Under the pieces are notes generated by a model. The model was not told where the DNA came from, ran no database searches, and was given only the letters and a program-made list of their open reading frames with translations. Made by a program: the position numbers and the translations under genes. A stretch of 64,000 nucleotides of DNA from Xanthobacter sp. NM-25 (GTDB lineage Bacteria; Pseudomonadota; Alphaproteobacteria; Rhizobiales; Xanthobacteraceae). The DNA lies in assembly GCF_022138605.1 (NCBI RefSeq), contig NZ_JACBFS010000002.1, positions 1 to 64,000 on the forward strand, given 5' to 3'. Shown here piece after piece: positions 49,768 to 59,135 of this stretch (its first letter is position 1; each line of letters starts with the position of its first letter).

Positions 49768-50239
49768 GCGGCAGCGGAAGGAGCTCGGCATGGCGCGCTC
49801 GCCCCTCCTCCCCACGCCCCTCCGCGCGGCGGCAACCAGAGCCGTCGTCGCGGACCGGGCCCCTTCTGCCACTTCCGACTTCAAGCCGGAGGGGAAGGGT
49901 GGCAAAGTGACCTATGCGGGTTCTCGACTGGTGAGAGCAACCACAGGCATCCGCGCCGGCACGGTGAGCCGCATGCCCTTCGTCCTCGGCCACCTGCGCG
50001 GCATCGCGAAGGGGCAGCTGGAGCGGCAGATGGAAGGGTTTTCCGGAGGGGGCCGGAGGAAGAGGGACGCCGCTTCCGGCCACTGGACCGCGCCGAAGCC
50101 GCGTGGCTCCGGGTCCCGGTTCGCGCAGCGCGCCTGATGGCGCCCGCGACCAAACACGAGATCGCAGCCCGGCCCGGGACGCCACCCGGACCGGCCAGGG
50201 GCGACACGCCCGAGCCGACGCATTCAAGGGGATAGAACA
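49768..50239. other. 470-base gap between mutA and mutB
   Basis: Usually mutA and mutB are nearly adjacent. Here the gap holds a REP-like fragment (CTTCCGACTTCAAGCCGGAG near 49876-49895) and a 115-codon open frame (49790-50137) with AAGGAG upstream but Arg/Ser/Gly-rich, family-less sequence. I regard it as repeat-derived non-coding DNA. The mutB ribosome site AAGGGG is at the right end. Confidence 0.5.
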
Positions 50240-52396
50240 ATGAGCCAGATCCCGAATTTCGCCGCCATCGACTGGCGCGCCCCCGACCTCGCCCAGCCGT
50301 CCGCCGCCGCCGCGCCGTGGACCACGCCCGAGGGCATCGCGGTGAAGCCGCTCTACGGCCCCGCCGACATCGCCGATCTTGGCTATATCGACACCTATCC
50401 CGGCATCGCCCCGTTCCTGCGCGGGCCCTATGCGGGCATGTATGCCACCCAGCCCTGGACGATCCGCCAATATGCGGGCTTCTCCACGGCCGAGGATTCC
50501 AACGCCTTCTACCGGCGCAACCTCGCCGCCGGCCAGAAGGGCCTTTCGGTGGCCTTCGATCTCGCCACCCACCGCGGCTATGACAGCGACCATCCGCGGG
50601 TGGCCGGCGACGTGGGCATGGCGGGCGTCGCCATCGATTCCATCTATGACATGCGCACCCTGTTTTCCGGCATCCCGCTGGATCAGATGAGCGTGTCCAT
50701 GACCATGAACGGCGCGGTGCTGCCGGTTCTGGCGCTCTATGTGGTGGCGGCGGAAGAACAGGGCGTGCGGCACGACCAGCTTTCCGGAACCATTCAGAAT
50801 GACATTCTGAAGGAGTTCATGGTCCGGAATACCTATATCTATCCGCCCGCGCCTTCCATGCGCATCATCTCCGATATCTTCGCTTATACATCGAAGGAGA
50901 TGCCGCGTTTCAACTCCATCTCCATCTCCGGCTACCACATGCAGGAAGCCGGTGCGACCCAGGACCTGGAATTGGCCTACACCCTGGCGGACGGCGTGGA
51001 ATATGGCCGCGCCGGCGTCGCCGCCGGCCTCGGCATCGACAAGTTCGCGCCACGCCTCTCCTTCTTCTGGGCCATCGGCATGAACTTCTACATGGAGGTG
51101 GCCAAGCTGCGCGCCGCCCGCCTCCTGTGGACCAGGCTGATGACCGACCTCGGCGCCAAGAACCCGAAGTCGCTGCCCCTGCGCACCCATTCGCAGACGT
51201 CCGGCTGGTCGCTCACCGCCCAGGACGTGTTCAACAATGTGATGCGCACGGCCATCGAGGCTATGGCGGCCACCCAGGGCCAGACCCAGTCGCTGCACAC
51301 CAACGCGCTGGACGAGGCGCTGGCCCTGCCCACCGACTTCAGCGCCCGCATCGCCCGCAACACCCAGATCCTGCTGCAGCAGGAAAGCGGCACCACCCGG
51401 CAGATCGATCTGTGGGGCGGCTCCTTCTATGTGGAGAAGCTCACCTACGATCTCGCCGCCAAGGCGTGGGCGCACATCCAGGAAGTGGAAGAGCTGGGCG
51501 GCATGGCCAAGGCCATCGAGGCCGGCATTCCCAAGCTGCGCATTGAGGAGGCGGCGGCCACCACCCAGGCCCGCATCGACGGCGGCGCACAGACCGTGGT
51601 GGGCGTGAACAAGTTCAAGCCCGAGAAAGATCGCATCATCGACGTGCTGAAGGTGGAGAACGCCACCGTCCGCGCCGCCCAGATCGACAAGCTCAAGCGC
51701 CTGCGCGCCGAGCGCAACCCGGCCGAGGTGGACGCCGCCCTGACCGCCTTGACCAATGGCGCGGCCGGCAACGGCAACCTCCTGGAGCTCGCCATTAACG
51801 CCGCCCGGGTGAAGGCCACCGTGGGCGAGATTTCCGATGCGCTGGAGAAGGTGTTCGGCCGCCACCGGGCGGAGATCCGGGCCATTTCCGGCGTCTACAA
51901 GCGGGAGGCCTCGGCCATGACCGACAAGGTGGGCAAGGTGCAGAAGCTGGTGGAGACCTTCGAGCAGCAGGAAGGCCGCCGGCCGCGCATCCTGGTGGCC
52001 AAGGTGGGCCAGGACGGCCACGACCGTGGCCAGAAGGTGATCGCCTCCGCCTTCGCCGATCTCGGCTTCGACGTGGATATCGGCCCGCTGTTCGCCACCC
52101 CGGAGGAAGCCGCCCGCCAAGCGGTGGAGAACGACGTGCACGTGGTGGGCATCTCCTCTCTGGCCGCCGGCCATCTCACCCTCGTTCCGGCGCTGAAGAA
52201 GGCGCTGGAAGCCGAAGGCCGGCCCGACATCATGGTGGTGGTGGGCGGCGTGGTGCCGCCGCAGGATTACGAGGCCCTCAAGGCGTTCGGCGCCGAGGCC
52301 ATCTTCCCGCCCGGCACGGTGATCGCCGATGCGGCCACCGAGCTGCTCCACACTCTGTCCCACCGTCTCGGCCACACGCTGGAAGCGGCCGAGTGA
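50240..52396 (+). CDS. mutB: Methylmalonyl-CoA mutase large (catalytic) subunit
   Basis: A 718-residue adenosylcobalamin enzyme converting (R)-methylmalonyl-CoA to succinyl-CoA. Residues about 60-430 are the TIM barrel (YAGMYATQPWTIRQYAGFST, HSQTSGWSLTAQDVFNNVMR). The C-terminal B12 domain has the base-off motif D592-G-H594-DR-G597 in KVGQDGHDRGQKV and the GGVVPPQD loop. All key residues appear intact. It completes the propionyl-CoA pathway with the pcc genes. The stop overlaps a possible GTG of the following gene. Confidence 0.97.
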   Translation: MSQIPNFAAIDWRAPDLAQPSAAAAPWTTPEGIAVKPLYGPADIADLGYIDTYPGIAPFLRGPYAGMYATQPWTIRQYAGFSTAEDSNAFYRRNLAAGQKGLSVAFDLATHRGYDSDHPRVAGDVGMAGVAIDSIYDMRTLFSGIPLDQMSVSMTMNGAVLPVLALYVVAAEEQGVRHDQLSGTIQNDILKEFMVRNTYIYPPAPSMRIISDIFAYTSKEMPRFNSISISGYHMQEAGATQDLELAYTLADGVEYGRAGVAAGLGIDKFAPRLSFFWAIGMNFYMEVAKLRAARLLWTRLMTDLGAKNPKSLPLRTHSQTSGWSLTAQDVFNNVMRTAIEAMAATQGQTQSLHTNALDEALALPTDFSARIARNTQILLQQESGTTRQIDLWGGSFYVEKLTYDLAAKAWAHIQEVEELGGMAKAIEAGIPKLRIEEAAATTQARIDGGAQTVVGVNKFKPEKDRIIDVLKVENATVRAAQIDKLKRLRAERNPAEVDAALTALTNGAAGNGNLLELAINAARVKATVGEISDALEKVFGRHRAEIRAISGVYKREASAMTDKVGKVQKLVETFEQQEGRRPRILVAKVGQDGHDRGQKVIASAFADLGFDVDIGPLFATPEEAARQAVENDVHVVGISSLAAGHLTLVPALKKALEAEGRPDIMVVVGGVVPPQDYEALKAFGAEAIFPPGTVIADAATELLHTLSHRLGHTLEAAE

Positions 52397-52455
52397 CAAG
52401 CGCTTTCCCCGGCGGCGCGCCCTCGCCTGCCGCCGGGAGCTGCCGTCTGGCGCCG

Positions 52456-53322
52456 ATGGGCTCCACTTTGCGCATTCTGGAGCCGGCGCCCCACATCCTC
52501 GCCTTCTATGATGGGCGCGTGCCCGGCACCCGCCTGCACAGCGCCACTGAGAACTGGCTGGATGACGGCGCCTATGCCCTCGGCATCGCCTCCTACGCGG
52601 TGTGGGACGGCGAGGCGGCGCTGGTCTATGACACCCACATCTCCCTCACCCACGCCCATCTGATCCGCGCCTGCCTGGAGGCGCGCGGGGTGCGTCGCAT
52701 CACCGTGGTGCTCAGCCACTGGCATGACGACCATGTGGCCGGCAACGGGGTGTTCGCCGATTGCGAGATCATGGCCACCGCCGCGACCGCCGCCTTGCTG
52801 GCCCGGCACCGCGTCCGGCTGGAGAGCGGCGACCCGCCGATCCGTCCCCTGGTATTGCCCACCCGCACCATCGATGGACCGGAGACCCTTGCCATCGGCG
52901 GGCTCACCGTGACGCTCCACCCCATGGACATTCACAGCCGCGACGGCCTGGTGGCGCTGGTGCCCGACCGGGTGCTGCTGGCCGGCGACACGCTGGAAGA
53001 TCCCATCACCTATGTGGACGAGCCGGACCGGCTGGCGGCGCACCTCGCCCATCTCGATGCGCTGGAGGCCCTCGCCACCCGCCGCATCCTGCCCAACCAC
53101 GGCGCCGAGGTGGTCATCGCCACCGGCGGCTATGGCCCCGGCCTCATCACCGCCACCCGCCTCTATCTGGCCCAACTGCTGCGCCTGAAGGCCGAACCGA
53201 CGCTGGCCACCCTCGACCTCCAAACCTTCGCCGCAGACGCCTTTGCCACCGGCGCCATTGGCGCCTTCGCGCCGTACGAGGCGGTGCACCGGCGCAATGT
53301 GGCGGCGGTGCTGGGGGCATAG
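52456..53322 (+). CDS. MBL-fold metallohydrolase
   Basis: A 288-residue protein with the metallo-beta-lactamase fold: metal motif LSHWHDDH (His88, His90, Asp92, His93), later VLLAGDTLEDP and RILPNHGAEV. It should bind two metal ions, and ILEPAPHILAFYDGRV at the start is typical of a glyoxalase-II-like branch. The substrate is unknown. I use the ATG at 52456; a GTG at 52393 overlapping the mutB stop is an alternative and would give translational coupling. Placement after mutB suggests co-transcription with the mut genes. Confidence 0.85.
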   Translation: MGSTLRILEPAPHILAFYDGRVPGTRLHSATENWLDDGAYALGIASYAVWDGEAALVYDTHISLTHAHLIRACLEARGVRRITVVLSHWHDDHVAGNGVFADCEIMATAATAALLARHRVRLESGDPPIRPLVLPTRTIDGPETLAIGGLTVTLHPMDIHSRDGLVALVPDRVLLAGDTLEDPITYVDEPDRLAAHLAHLDALEALATRRILPNHGAEVVIATGGYGPGLITATRLYLAQLLRLKAEPTLATLDLQTFAADAFATGAIGAFAPYEAVHRRNVAAVLGA

Positions 53323-53439
53323 CCGCGCCTAGGGAAAATGCCGGGCGGCATGCTTCACGGCGAGGATCTCGATCATCCGCCGCCTCTTCAGCACGCGGGA
53401 GAAGAGAGGGCCATCCGGGTACCGGACAAACCCAACCCC

Positions 53440-55371
53440 TCACCCGGCCTTGAACAGCCCCCGCTCGGCCTTAGCCGGCATCAGCAGGCTCTTCGCCTTG
53501 GCGACGATGGCGTCGGCGTCGAGATGGGCTTCGGCCAGCTGGCGGGCCTGGGTATCCTGGTCGATATAGAGGTCGGGCAGCACCATGGCGCGCACCTTCA
53601 AGGTGCCCTGGTCCAGCGCGCCTTCGTCGGTGAGGAGTTGCAGCACATGGCTGCCGAAGCCGCCGATGGAGCCTTCCTCGATGGTGATCAGGGCCCCATG
53701 GCCGGCAGCGAGACCCAGCACCAGCTCGCGATCCAGGGGCTTGGCGAAGCGGGCGTCGGCGACGCTCACCTGAATGCCCTGCTCCTCCAGCCGCTCCGCC
53801 GCCTTCACGGCATCGCCGAGGCGGGTGCCGAGGGAGAGCAAAGCCACGTCGCCAGTGCCGGTGCCGTGCACCAGGCGGCCCTTGCCGATGGGCAGTACCT
53901 CACCCGTGGCCGGTCGCTCCACGCCCACCCCTTCACCGCGGGGGAAGCGCACGGCGCTGGGGCCGGCGTCGTGGGCCACCATGGTGGCGATCATATGGGT
54001 CAGCTCCGCCTCGTCGGCGGGGGCCATCACGGTCATGCCCGGCAGGCAGGCGAGGAAGGCGATGTCGAAGGCGCCGGCGTGGGTCGCCCCATCCGCCCCC
54101 ACCAGCCCGGCGCGATCGATGACGAAGCGCACCGGCAGCCCCTGCAGGGCCACATCATGCACCACCTGGTCATAGCCGCGCTGCAGGAAGGTGGAATAGA
54201 TGGCGCAGAAGGGCTTGAAGCCCTCGGTGGCGAGCCCGGCCGCGAATGTCACCGCATGCTGCTCGGCGATGCCCACGTCGAAGGTGTGATCCGGGTGCAC
54301 CTGGCCGAACAGGTCGAGCCCGGTGCCAGACGGCATGGCGGCGGTGATGGCCACCACCTTGTCGTCACGCCGCGCCTCGGCGATCAGGCTCTCGGCGAAC
54401 ACCCGCGTATAGGCCGGGGCATTGGACTTGGCCTTCTGCTGGGTGCCGGTGAGCACGTCGAACTTCACCACGCCATGGTATTTGTCGGCGCTGGCCTCGG
54501 CGGGGGCGTAGCCCTTGCCCTTCTGGGTCACCACATGGACCAGGATGGGCCCATGCTTGGCATCCCGCACATTCTTCAACACCGGCAGCAGGTGGTCGAG
54601 ATTGTGGCCGTCGATGGGGCCCACGTAATAGAAGCCCAACTCCTCGAACAGCGTGCCGCCGGTCCAGAAGCCGCGGGCGAACTCCTCGGCTCGCTGGGCG
54701 CCGCGCTCCACGAACTTGGGCAGGCGGCCGGCCAATTGCTTGCCGATCTCCCTGAGCGACAGATAGGTCTGCCCGGAGATGAGCCGCGCCAGATAGGCCG
54801 ACATGGCCCCGGTGGGCGGGGCGATGGACATGTCGTTGTCGTTGAGGATCACGATGAGGCGCGAATCCATGGCGCCGGCATTGTTCATGGCCTCATAGGC
54901 CATGCCCGCCGACATGGCGCCGTCGCCGATCACCGCCACCACGTTGCGGTCTTCACCGGCGAGATCACGCGCCACCGCCATGCCGAGCCCGGCGGAAATG
55001 GAGGTGGAGGAATGGGCCGCGCCGAACGGGTCGTAGACGCTTTCCGAGCGCTTGGTGAAGCCGGAAAGCCCTCCGCCCTGGCGCAGGGTGCGGATGCGGT
55101 CGCGCCGGCCGGTGAGGATCTTGTGGGGATAGCATTGGTGGCCCACGTCCCAGATCAACCGATCATGGGGCGTATTGAAGACGTGGTGCAGCGCCACCGT
55201 GAGCTCCACCACGCCCAGTCCCGCGCCCAGATGCCCACCGGTGACGGAGACCGCATCAATGGTTTCCGCCCGCAGCTCGGCCGCAAGCTGAGCCAGCTTG
55301 TCCTGGGGCAGGCGCCGCACGTCGGCCGCATCAGTGATGGTATCGAGCAACGGGGTCTTCAAAGACGTCAC
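53440..55371 (-). CDS. dxs: 1-deoxy-D-xylulose-5-phosphate synthase
   Basis: A 643-residue thiamine-diphosphate enzyme joining pyruvate and glyceraldehyde-3-phosphate, the first step of the MEP isoprenoid route. Present: VTGGHLGAGLGVVELTVALH, the ThDP motif GDGAMSAGMAYEAMNNAG to NDNDMSI, PYR-domain DVGIAEQHAVTFAAGLA and the transketolase C-terminal domain. I start at GTG 55371 (VTSLKTPLLDTI), with GGAG nine bases upstream; longer forms add 44 Arg-rich residues. Single gene, convergent with the MBL-fold gene. Confidence 0.96.
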   Translation of the reverse strand: MTSLKTPLLDTITDAADVRRLPQDKLAQLAAELRAETIDAVSVTGGHLGAGLGVVELTVALHHVFNTPHDRLIWDVGHQCYPHKILTGRRDRIRTLRQGGGLSGFTKRSESVYDPFGAAHSSTSISAGLGMAVARDLAGEDRNVVAVIGDGAMSAGMAYEAMNNAGAMDSRLIVILNDNDMSIAPPTGAMSAYLARLISGQTYLSLREIGKQLAGRLPKFVERGAQRAEEFARGFWTGGTLFEELGFYYVGPIDGHNLDHLLPVLKNVRDAKHGPILVHVVTQKGKGYAPAEASADKYHGVVKFDVLTGTQQKAKSNAPAYTRVFAESLIAEARRDDKVVAITAAMPSGTGLDLFGQVHPDHTFDVGIAEQHAVTFAAGLATEGFKPFCAIYSTFLQRGYDQVVHDVALQGLPVRFVIDRAGLVGADGATHAGAFDIAFLACLPGMTVMAPADEAELTHMIATMVAHDAGPSAVRFPRGEGVGVERPATGEVLPIGKGRLVHGTGTGDVALLSLGTRLGDAVKAAERLEEQGIQVSVADARFAKPLDRELVLGLAAGHGALITIEEGSIGGFGSHVLQLLTDEGALDQGTLKVRAMVLPDLYIDQDTQARQLAEAHLDADAIVAKAKSLLMPAKAERGLFKAG

Positions 55372-55499
55372 GGAACCACTCCGCACCGGTCCGCGCCGGC
55401 GACACGCGAGGCTTACACAGGGAAATCGGATGGCGCAACGCACCACATTAACCATTCGACCTGTGTCTGGTCCGCTTCTTGCGCTGGGATGGGGCGGCT

Positions 55500-56405
55500 T
55501 CAAGGCGCCGGGGGGGCATCCGCAGCGCCGCGATCGGAGGCCTGAGCGGACGGAACGGCATCGAACAGCCCGCGCAGCTTGCCGGCGCGCACCGCCACCC
55601 GGTGCGGATTGAGCAGCAGCGCCGCCAGCCCGCAGCCGGCCAAGAGCTTCAGCGCCGTCACCGCGCGCGGGCGGGCGCGGCCATATTTGGCGCGCACGTA
55701 AAGCTCGGACTGCTGCTTGAAGCGATTGATGCGGAAGGTCTGGGAGAGGCTGGGGGTGGAGGAGCCGCCGCCGGCATGGATCACCCGCGCCGCCGGCACC
55801 ACGATGATGGGCATATGCTGGGCCAGCGCCCGCCAGGAAAGGTCGTCATCTTCATGATAGAGGAAGATGCGCTCGTCGAACCCGCCCAGGCGGAAGAAGG
55901 CGGCTCGCGCCATCAGGAAGGCGGCGCCATGGATGAAGCGGGTGCAATAGTCGCCGGCGATCTCTTCGGCCGAAAGGCGGGCCGAACGGCGCACCTTCTC
56001 GAAGATGGTGCCCTCCTTGCGCATCAACCGGCCGTCCTCGCCGATGATGGCGGGCATCAGCACCGCGTCTTCCCCGTAGGCTGCCGCCGCTGCCAGCAGG
56101 CGCGCCACCGTATCCGGCGCCAAGGCGGCATCGGGGTTGAGGAACAGCACATAGGGCGTCGTCGCACGCCGGGCGCCCGCGTTGCAGGCGGTGCCGAAAC
56201 CGGTGTTGCGCGGCAAGGGAACGAGCTCCGCCGGTCGCGAGAGATGGGCCGCCCAGGCGGTGCCCTCCGGGCTCGCATTGTCCACCACCACCACGGCACA
56301 CTCGGGTGGCACGCTGGCGATGGCGCGCCCAATCACGGCGCCGGAATTATAGGTCACGAACACCACGGTCACACGCGGCGCGGGTTCGGGAGAAAGGGTC
56401 GACAA
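55500..56405 (-). CDS. Glycosyltransferase family 2
   Basis: About 301 residues. The GT-A fold is clear: VTVVFVTYNSGAVIGRAIAS, VVVDNASPEGT, RNTGFGTACNAGARRATTPY, then FLNPDAAL (the DxD-type site) and FDERIFLYHEDDDLSWRAL. The type resembles rhamnosyl- or other sugar transferases of cell-surface polysaccharide synthesis. I use the TTG at 56405, which has GAGG upstream and follows the stop of the preceding gene; an ATG at 56531 would overlap that gene and add Arg-rich residues. Follows the GT9 gene in one unit. Confidence 0.88.
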   Translation of the reverse strand: MSTLSPEPAPRVTVVFVTYNSGAVIGRAIASVPPECAVVVVDNASPEGTAWAAHLSRPAELVPLPRNTGFGTACNAGARRATTPYVLFLNPDAALAPDTVARLLAAAAAYGEDAVLMPAIIGEDGRLMRKEGTIFEKVRRSARLSAEEIAGDYCTRFIHGAAFLMARAAFFRLGGFDERIFLYHEDDDLSWRALAQHMPIIVVPAARVIHAGGGSSTPSLSQTFRINRFKQQSELYVRAKYGRARPRAVTALKLLAGCGLAALLLNPHRVAVRAGKLRGLFDAVPSAQASDRGAADAPPAP

Positions 56406-56454
56406 GAGGCAGCCTCGGTTTTCGCGGGCGCGCCCTCGGCACGGGGGCGACAGG

Positions 56455-57681
56455 CTACGCCCGCGTCTCCCACACCTGTGCCGCAAGTGTCGGCGCGGCG
56501 CCACCCCCCAGCGCGGCCAAGCTCTCGTCACACGCCACCAGCGCCAGCGCAGCGAGGACGTTCTGCGGTCCGATCACCGTCATGCAGGCGAAGGCGTGGG
56601 GACACTGCGCGTGGCTGGGCAGGCGGCAGGGCGCGCAGGCGGCGGCGGAATGCAGAACGACGGTGCGCGGGCCGGCCGGCGCCCACACGCGAATGTCGGC
56701 GAAACCGGAGAAGAGCACGACAGAGGGGATCCCCAGCGCCGCCGACAGATGCGCCATGCCGGAATCGACGCCGACGAAGGCACGCGCCCCCCGCAGCAGG
56801 TCCGGCACCTGCTCGAGGGTCGTCTGGCCGACGAGATCGCGGACCCGGTCCGAGCCCAGCTCCGCCGCCAGGGCCCGGGCTTCTGCCGCCTCATCCCCAT
56901 GGCCGATCAGCACCAGATCAAGTTCCGTGCGTTCCAGCAGCGCCCGGGCGAGCCCCAGCCAGCCGGCGTGATGCCAGCGCTTGATCTGCAGGCGTGCGCC
57001 GGGCGCCAGCACCACATAGGCCGGGTCCAACGGCTGGCCGGCCCGCCCCAGGGGACCCTGATAGGCGCCGCGTTCCCCCGCCGTGGCCAGGGCCTCCACC
57101 AGAACGATCATGCGCGTCTTGGCGTCGAGGGCGGCGGCGGCAGCCTGCGGCCGTGTCAGCGGGTAGATTTCCGGCACCGCAAAATCCAGCGGGAGCCGCT
57201 GGGGCCCGGCGTAGGCGACCCGCATCTGCGCATCGACGCCCCACAGCAGCACGCGGGCATCGTCGTCATAGCGAAAATCGATCACGAGATCATAAGGCGG
57301 CAAGCCCAGGGCCTTCAGCTCCGCCACATGCGTGGCGCCCGCATAGCCCGCGACCGGCCGCCGCTCGCCAAAGAAATCATAGACGTGGATGGTCTCGAAC
57401 AGGCCCGTGGACGCGGCCAGATCCCGCAGGAAGGGCGCGCACAGGAGCGCGAGAGGCGAGGTGGGAAAGCACGCCTTGAGCCGCTGCAGGGCGGGCAAGA
57501 CCGAGATGAAGTCGCCGATATGGTCGAGCTTGACCACCAGGATCGAGGGCGATGGCCCCAGGCTTTGCAGCTTCTGCCACGCCGCGGGCCAGATCTGCGG
57601 AACCGGGGTGCCGAGTGGGGGAGGGCTTGTGCCCTTGGAGCGAAACGCGCTTTTGAAGCGGAAAAGATTTTTGAGCTTCAC
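56455..57681 (-). CDS. Glycosyltransferase family 9 (heptosyltransferase-like)
   Basis: A 408-residue GT-B enzyme. ILVVKLDHIGDFISVLPALQ is the family's N-terminal motif (KLDHIGDF), the middle shows DLVIDFRYDDDARVLLW, and the C-terminal half has APGARLQIKRWHHAGWLGLA and the nucleotide-sugar site FVGVDSGMAHLSAALGIP. Such enzymes add heptose or related sugars to LPS core or other glycans. A cysteine-rich stretch (ACAPCRLPSHAQCPHAFAC) near the C-terminus is common in GT9. First gene of a unit with the GT2 gene. Confidence 0.9.
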   Translation of the reverse strand: MKLKNLFRFKSAFRSKGTSPPPLGTPVPQIWPAAWQKLQSLGPSPSILVVKLDHIGDFISVLPALQRLKACFPTSPLALLCAPFLRDLAASTGLFETIHVYDFFGERRPVAGYAGATHVAELKALGLPPYDLVIDFRYDDDARVLLWGVDAQMRVAYAGPQRLPLDFAVPEIYPLTRPQAAAAALDAKTRMIVLVEALATAGERGAYQGPLGRAGQPLDPAYVVLAPGARLQIKRWHHAGWLGLARALLERTELDLVLIGHGDEAAEARALAAELGSDRVRDLVGQTTLEQVPDLLRGARAFVGVDSGMAHLSAALGIPSVVLFSGFADIRVWAPAGPRTVVLHSAAACAPCRLPSHAQCPHAFACMTVIGPQNVLAALALVACDESLAALGGGAAPTLAAQVWETRA

Positions 57682-57841
57682 CCAGGCATCCCGCCGGCTG
57701 CATCACGCGCCTGACGCGAGGCTAGCCCGGGGCCCGAGCCCTCGCAAGCACGCGGCAACGGGAGATTGACGCAGAATTACGGTATTACCGCCACCGCATT
57801 TCGCGTTCAAAACGCGCGTGGAATCCATTAGAAGCGCCCGC

Positions 57842-59128
57842 ATGCGGGACGGCTCAAGCGGACGCGCCATGCGTCGCCATGTGTTCTTTGTGGCGGGATA
57901 CCATCCCATGACCACGCAGGAGCATTTCCGCGTGTTCGAGCGGGAATTGCGCCGCTTTGCCGGCGTGTGGTCGGTGGAGGCCCATTGCCAGCCGCCGCAG
58001 CCTACCCCCACCGGGGCAAGCTGGGAGCTGGCCGTCACCGGCGCCAACTGGCGCACCGAAACCACATTCGAAGTTCTGGCGTGGGATGACCTCGCCCGCA
58101 CCGACATGGACCGTTCCGTCTGGTCGCACCTCAAGGGCCAGGCGCGGGCCGTGGTGGACATGATCACCTCCGGCACCCTCGCCCGCTATTTCCGCGCCAG
58201 CCGCCGCTACGGTCTGTTTTTCCTGTTCACCTATCTGCTGCTGGCCGCGGTGTGGCTGGGCGCCGCCGCCATCGGCACCGCCGTCGCCGCATGGGTCAGC
58301 CCGCAGCTCTCCGGCACGGGGTCTTGGCTCACGGGCATTGGCGCGACCCTCATTGCCGGGCTGGCGCTGATGCGCTGGCCGGGACGCAAGTTCCACCTCA
58401 AGCAATCCCTGGATCTTGCCGAGTTCTCGGTGGATTTCGCCCATGGCCGCCACCGGGAGGTGGATGAGCGGGTGCGCGCCTTCGCCCGCCGCATCGCCGC
58501 GGTGGCGCAGCACGGCGAGAAACAAGGCGACGTGGATGAGATCGTGCTCGCCGGCCACAGCCTCGGCGCCATGCACCTCATCAGCGCGCTGGCCCACATC
58601 CTGGATGCGGACCCGGCCTTCGGCACCCGCGTGCCGGTGCGGCTGCTGACCCTGGGCAGCACCACGGCGAAGTTCGCCTTGCATCCGGCGGGCCTGCGGC
58701 TGCGGCAGGCGGCGGAAAAGGTGGCGCGGGCTCCGGCCATCGGCTGGCTGGAGATCCAGTCGCGTGACGATATGGTGAGCTTCTACAAGGTGAACCCGGT
58801 GACCCTCGGCCCTGCCGAGATCACCGACCACAACACCGCGCCGGGCGACTACGGCGCCCGCCCGCTGGTGCGCCACGCCGCCATCCGCGACATGATCAGC
58901 GCCGAGACCTACCGCCGCTTCCGTTTCGACGTGTTCCGGCTGCACTGCCAATGCTTCCTCGCCGGCGACAAGCGGGCCCACCACGATTTCTATGCCTATG
59001 TCTGCGGCCCGGTGCCGTTCGATGCCCTGGCGGCGGAGACCGGCGGGCTCCTCGCCTTCGTGGACAGCCTCGGCCGGCTGGTGCGACATGCGGCGGACCC
59101 GCGCCGCCCCCTTTCTTCCAACCCTTGA
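57842..59128 (+). CDS. Membrane protein with lipase-like GHSLG motif
   Basis: About 428 residues. After a short N-terminal domain (RRHVFFVAGYHPMTTQEHFR), two hydrophobic segments lie at about residues 122-145 (YGLFFLFTYLLLAAVWLGAA) and 155-175. The C-terminal part contains DEIVLAGHSLGAMHLISALA, an alpha/beta-hydrolase nucleophile elbow with Ser, so a lipase or esterase activity on the membrane is possible, though no clear Asp/His partners can be assigned by eye. Starts at 57818 (GTG) and 57869 (ATG) are alternatives. The next gene begins 7 bases after, so they form a pair. Family not firmly recognised. Confidence 0.7.
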   Translation: MRDGSSGRAMRRHVFFVAGYHPMTTQEHFRVFERELRRFAGVWSVEAHCQPPQPTPTGASWELAVTGANWRTETTFEVLAWDDLARTDMDRSVWSHLKGQARAVVDMITSGTLARYFRASRRYGLFFLFTYLLLAAVWLGAAAIGTAVAAWVSPQLSGTGSWLTGIGATLIAGLALMRWPGRKFHLKQSLDLAEFSVDFAHGRHREVDERVRAFARRIAAVAQHGEKQGDVDEIVLAGHSLGAMHLISALAHILDADPAFGTRVPVRLLTLGSTTAKFALHPAGLRLRQAAEKVARAPAIGWLEIQSRDDMVSFYKVNPVTLGPAEITDHNTAPGDYGARPLVRHAAIRDMISAETYRRFRFDVFRLHCQCFLAGDKRAHHDFYAYVCGPVPFDALAAETGGLLAFVDSLGRLVRHAADPRRPLSSNP

Positions 59129-59135
59129 GAGTGCA

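Noticed and set aside
49790..50137. 115-codon frame between mutA and mutB
   Set aside because: A ribosome-site-like AAGGAG is present, but the sequence is low-quality, contains a REP-like fragment and shows no family pattern.
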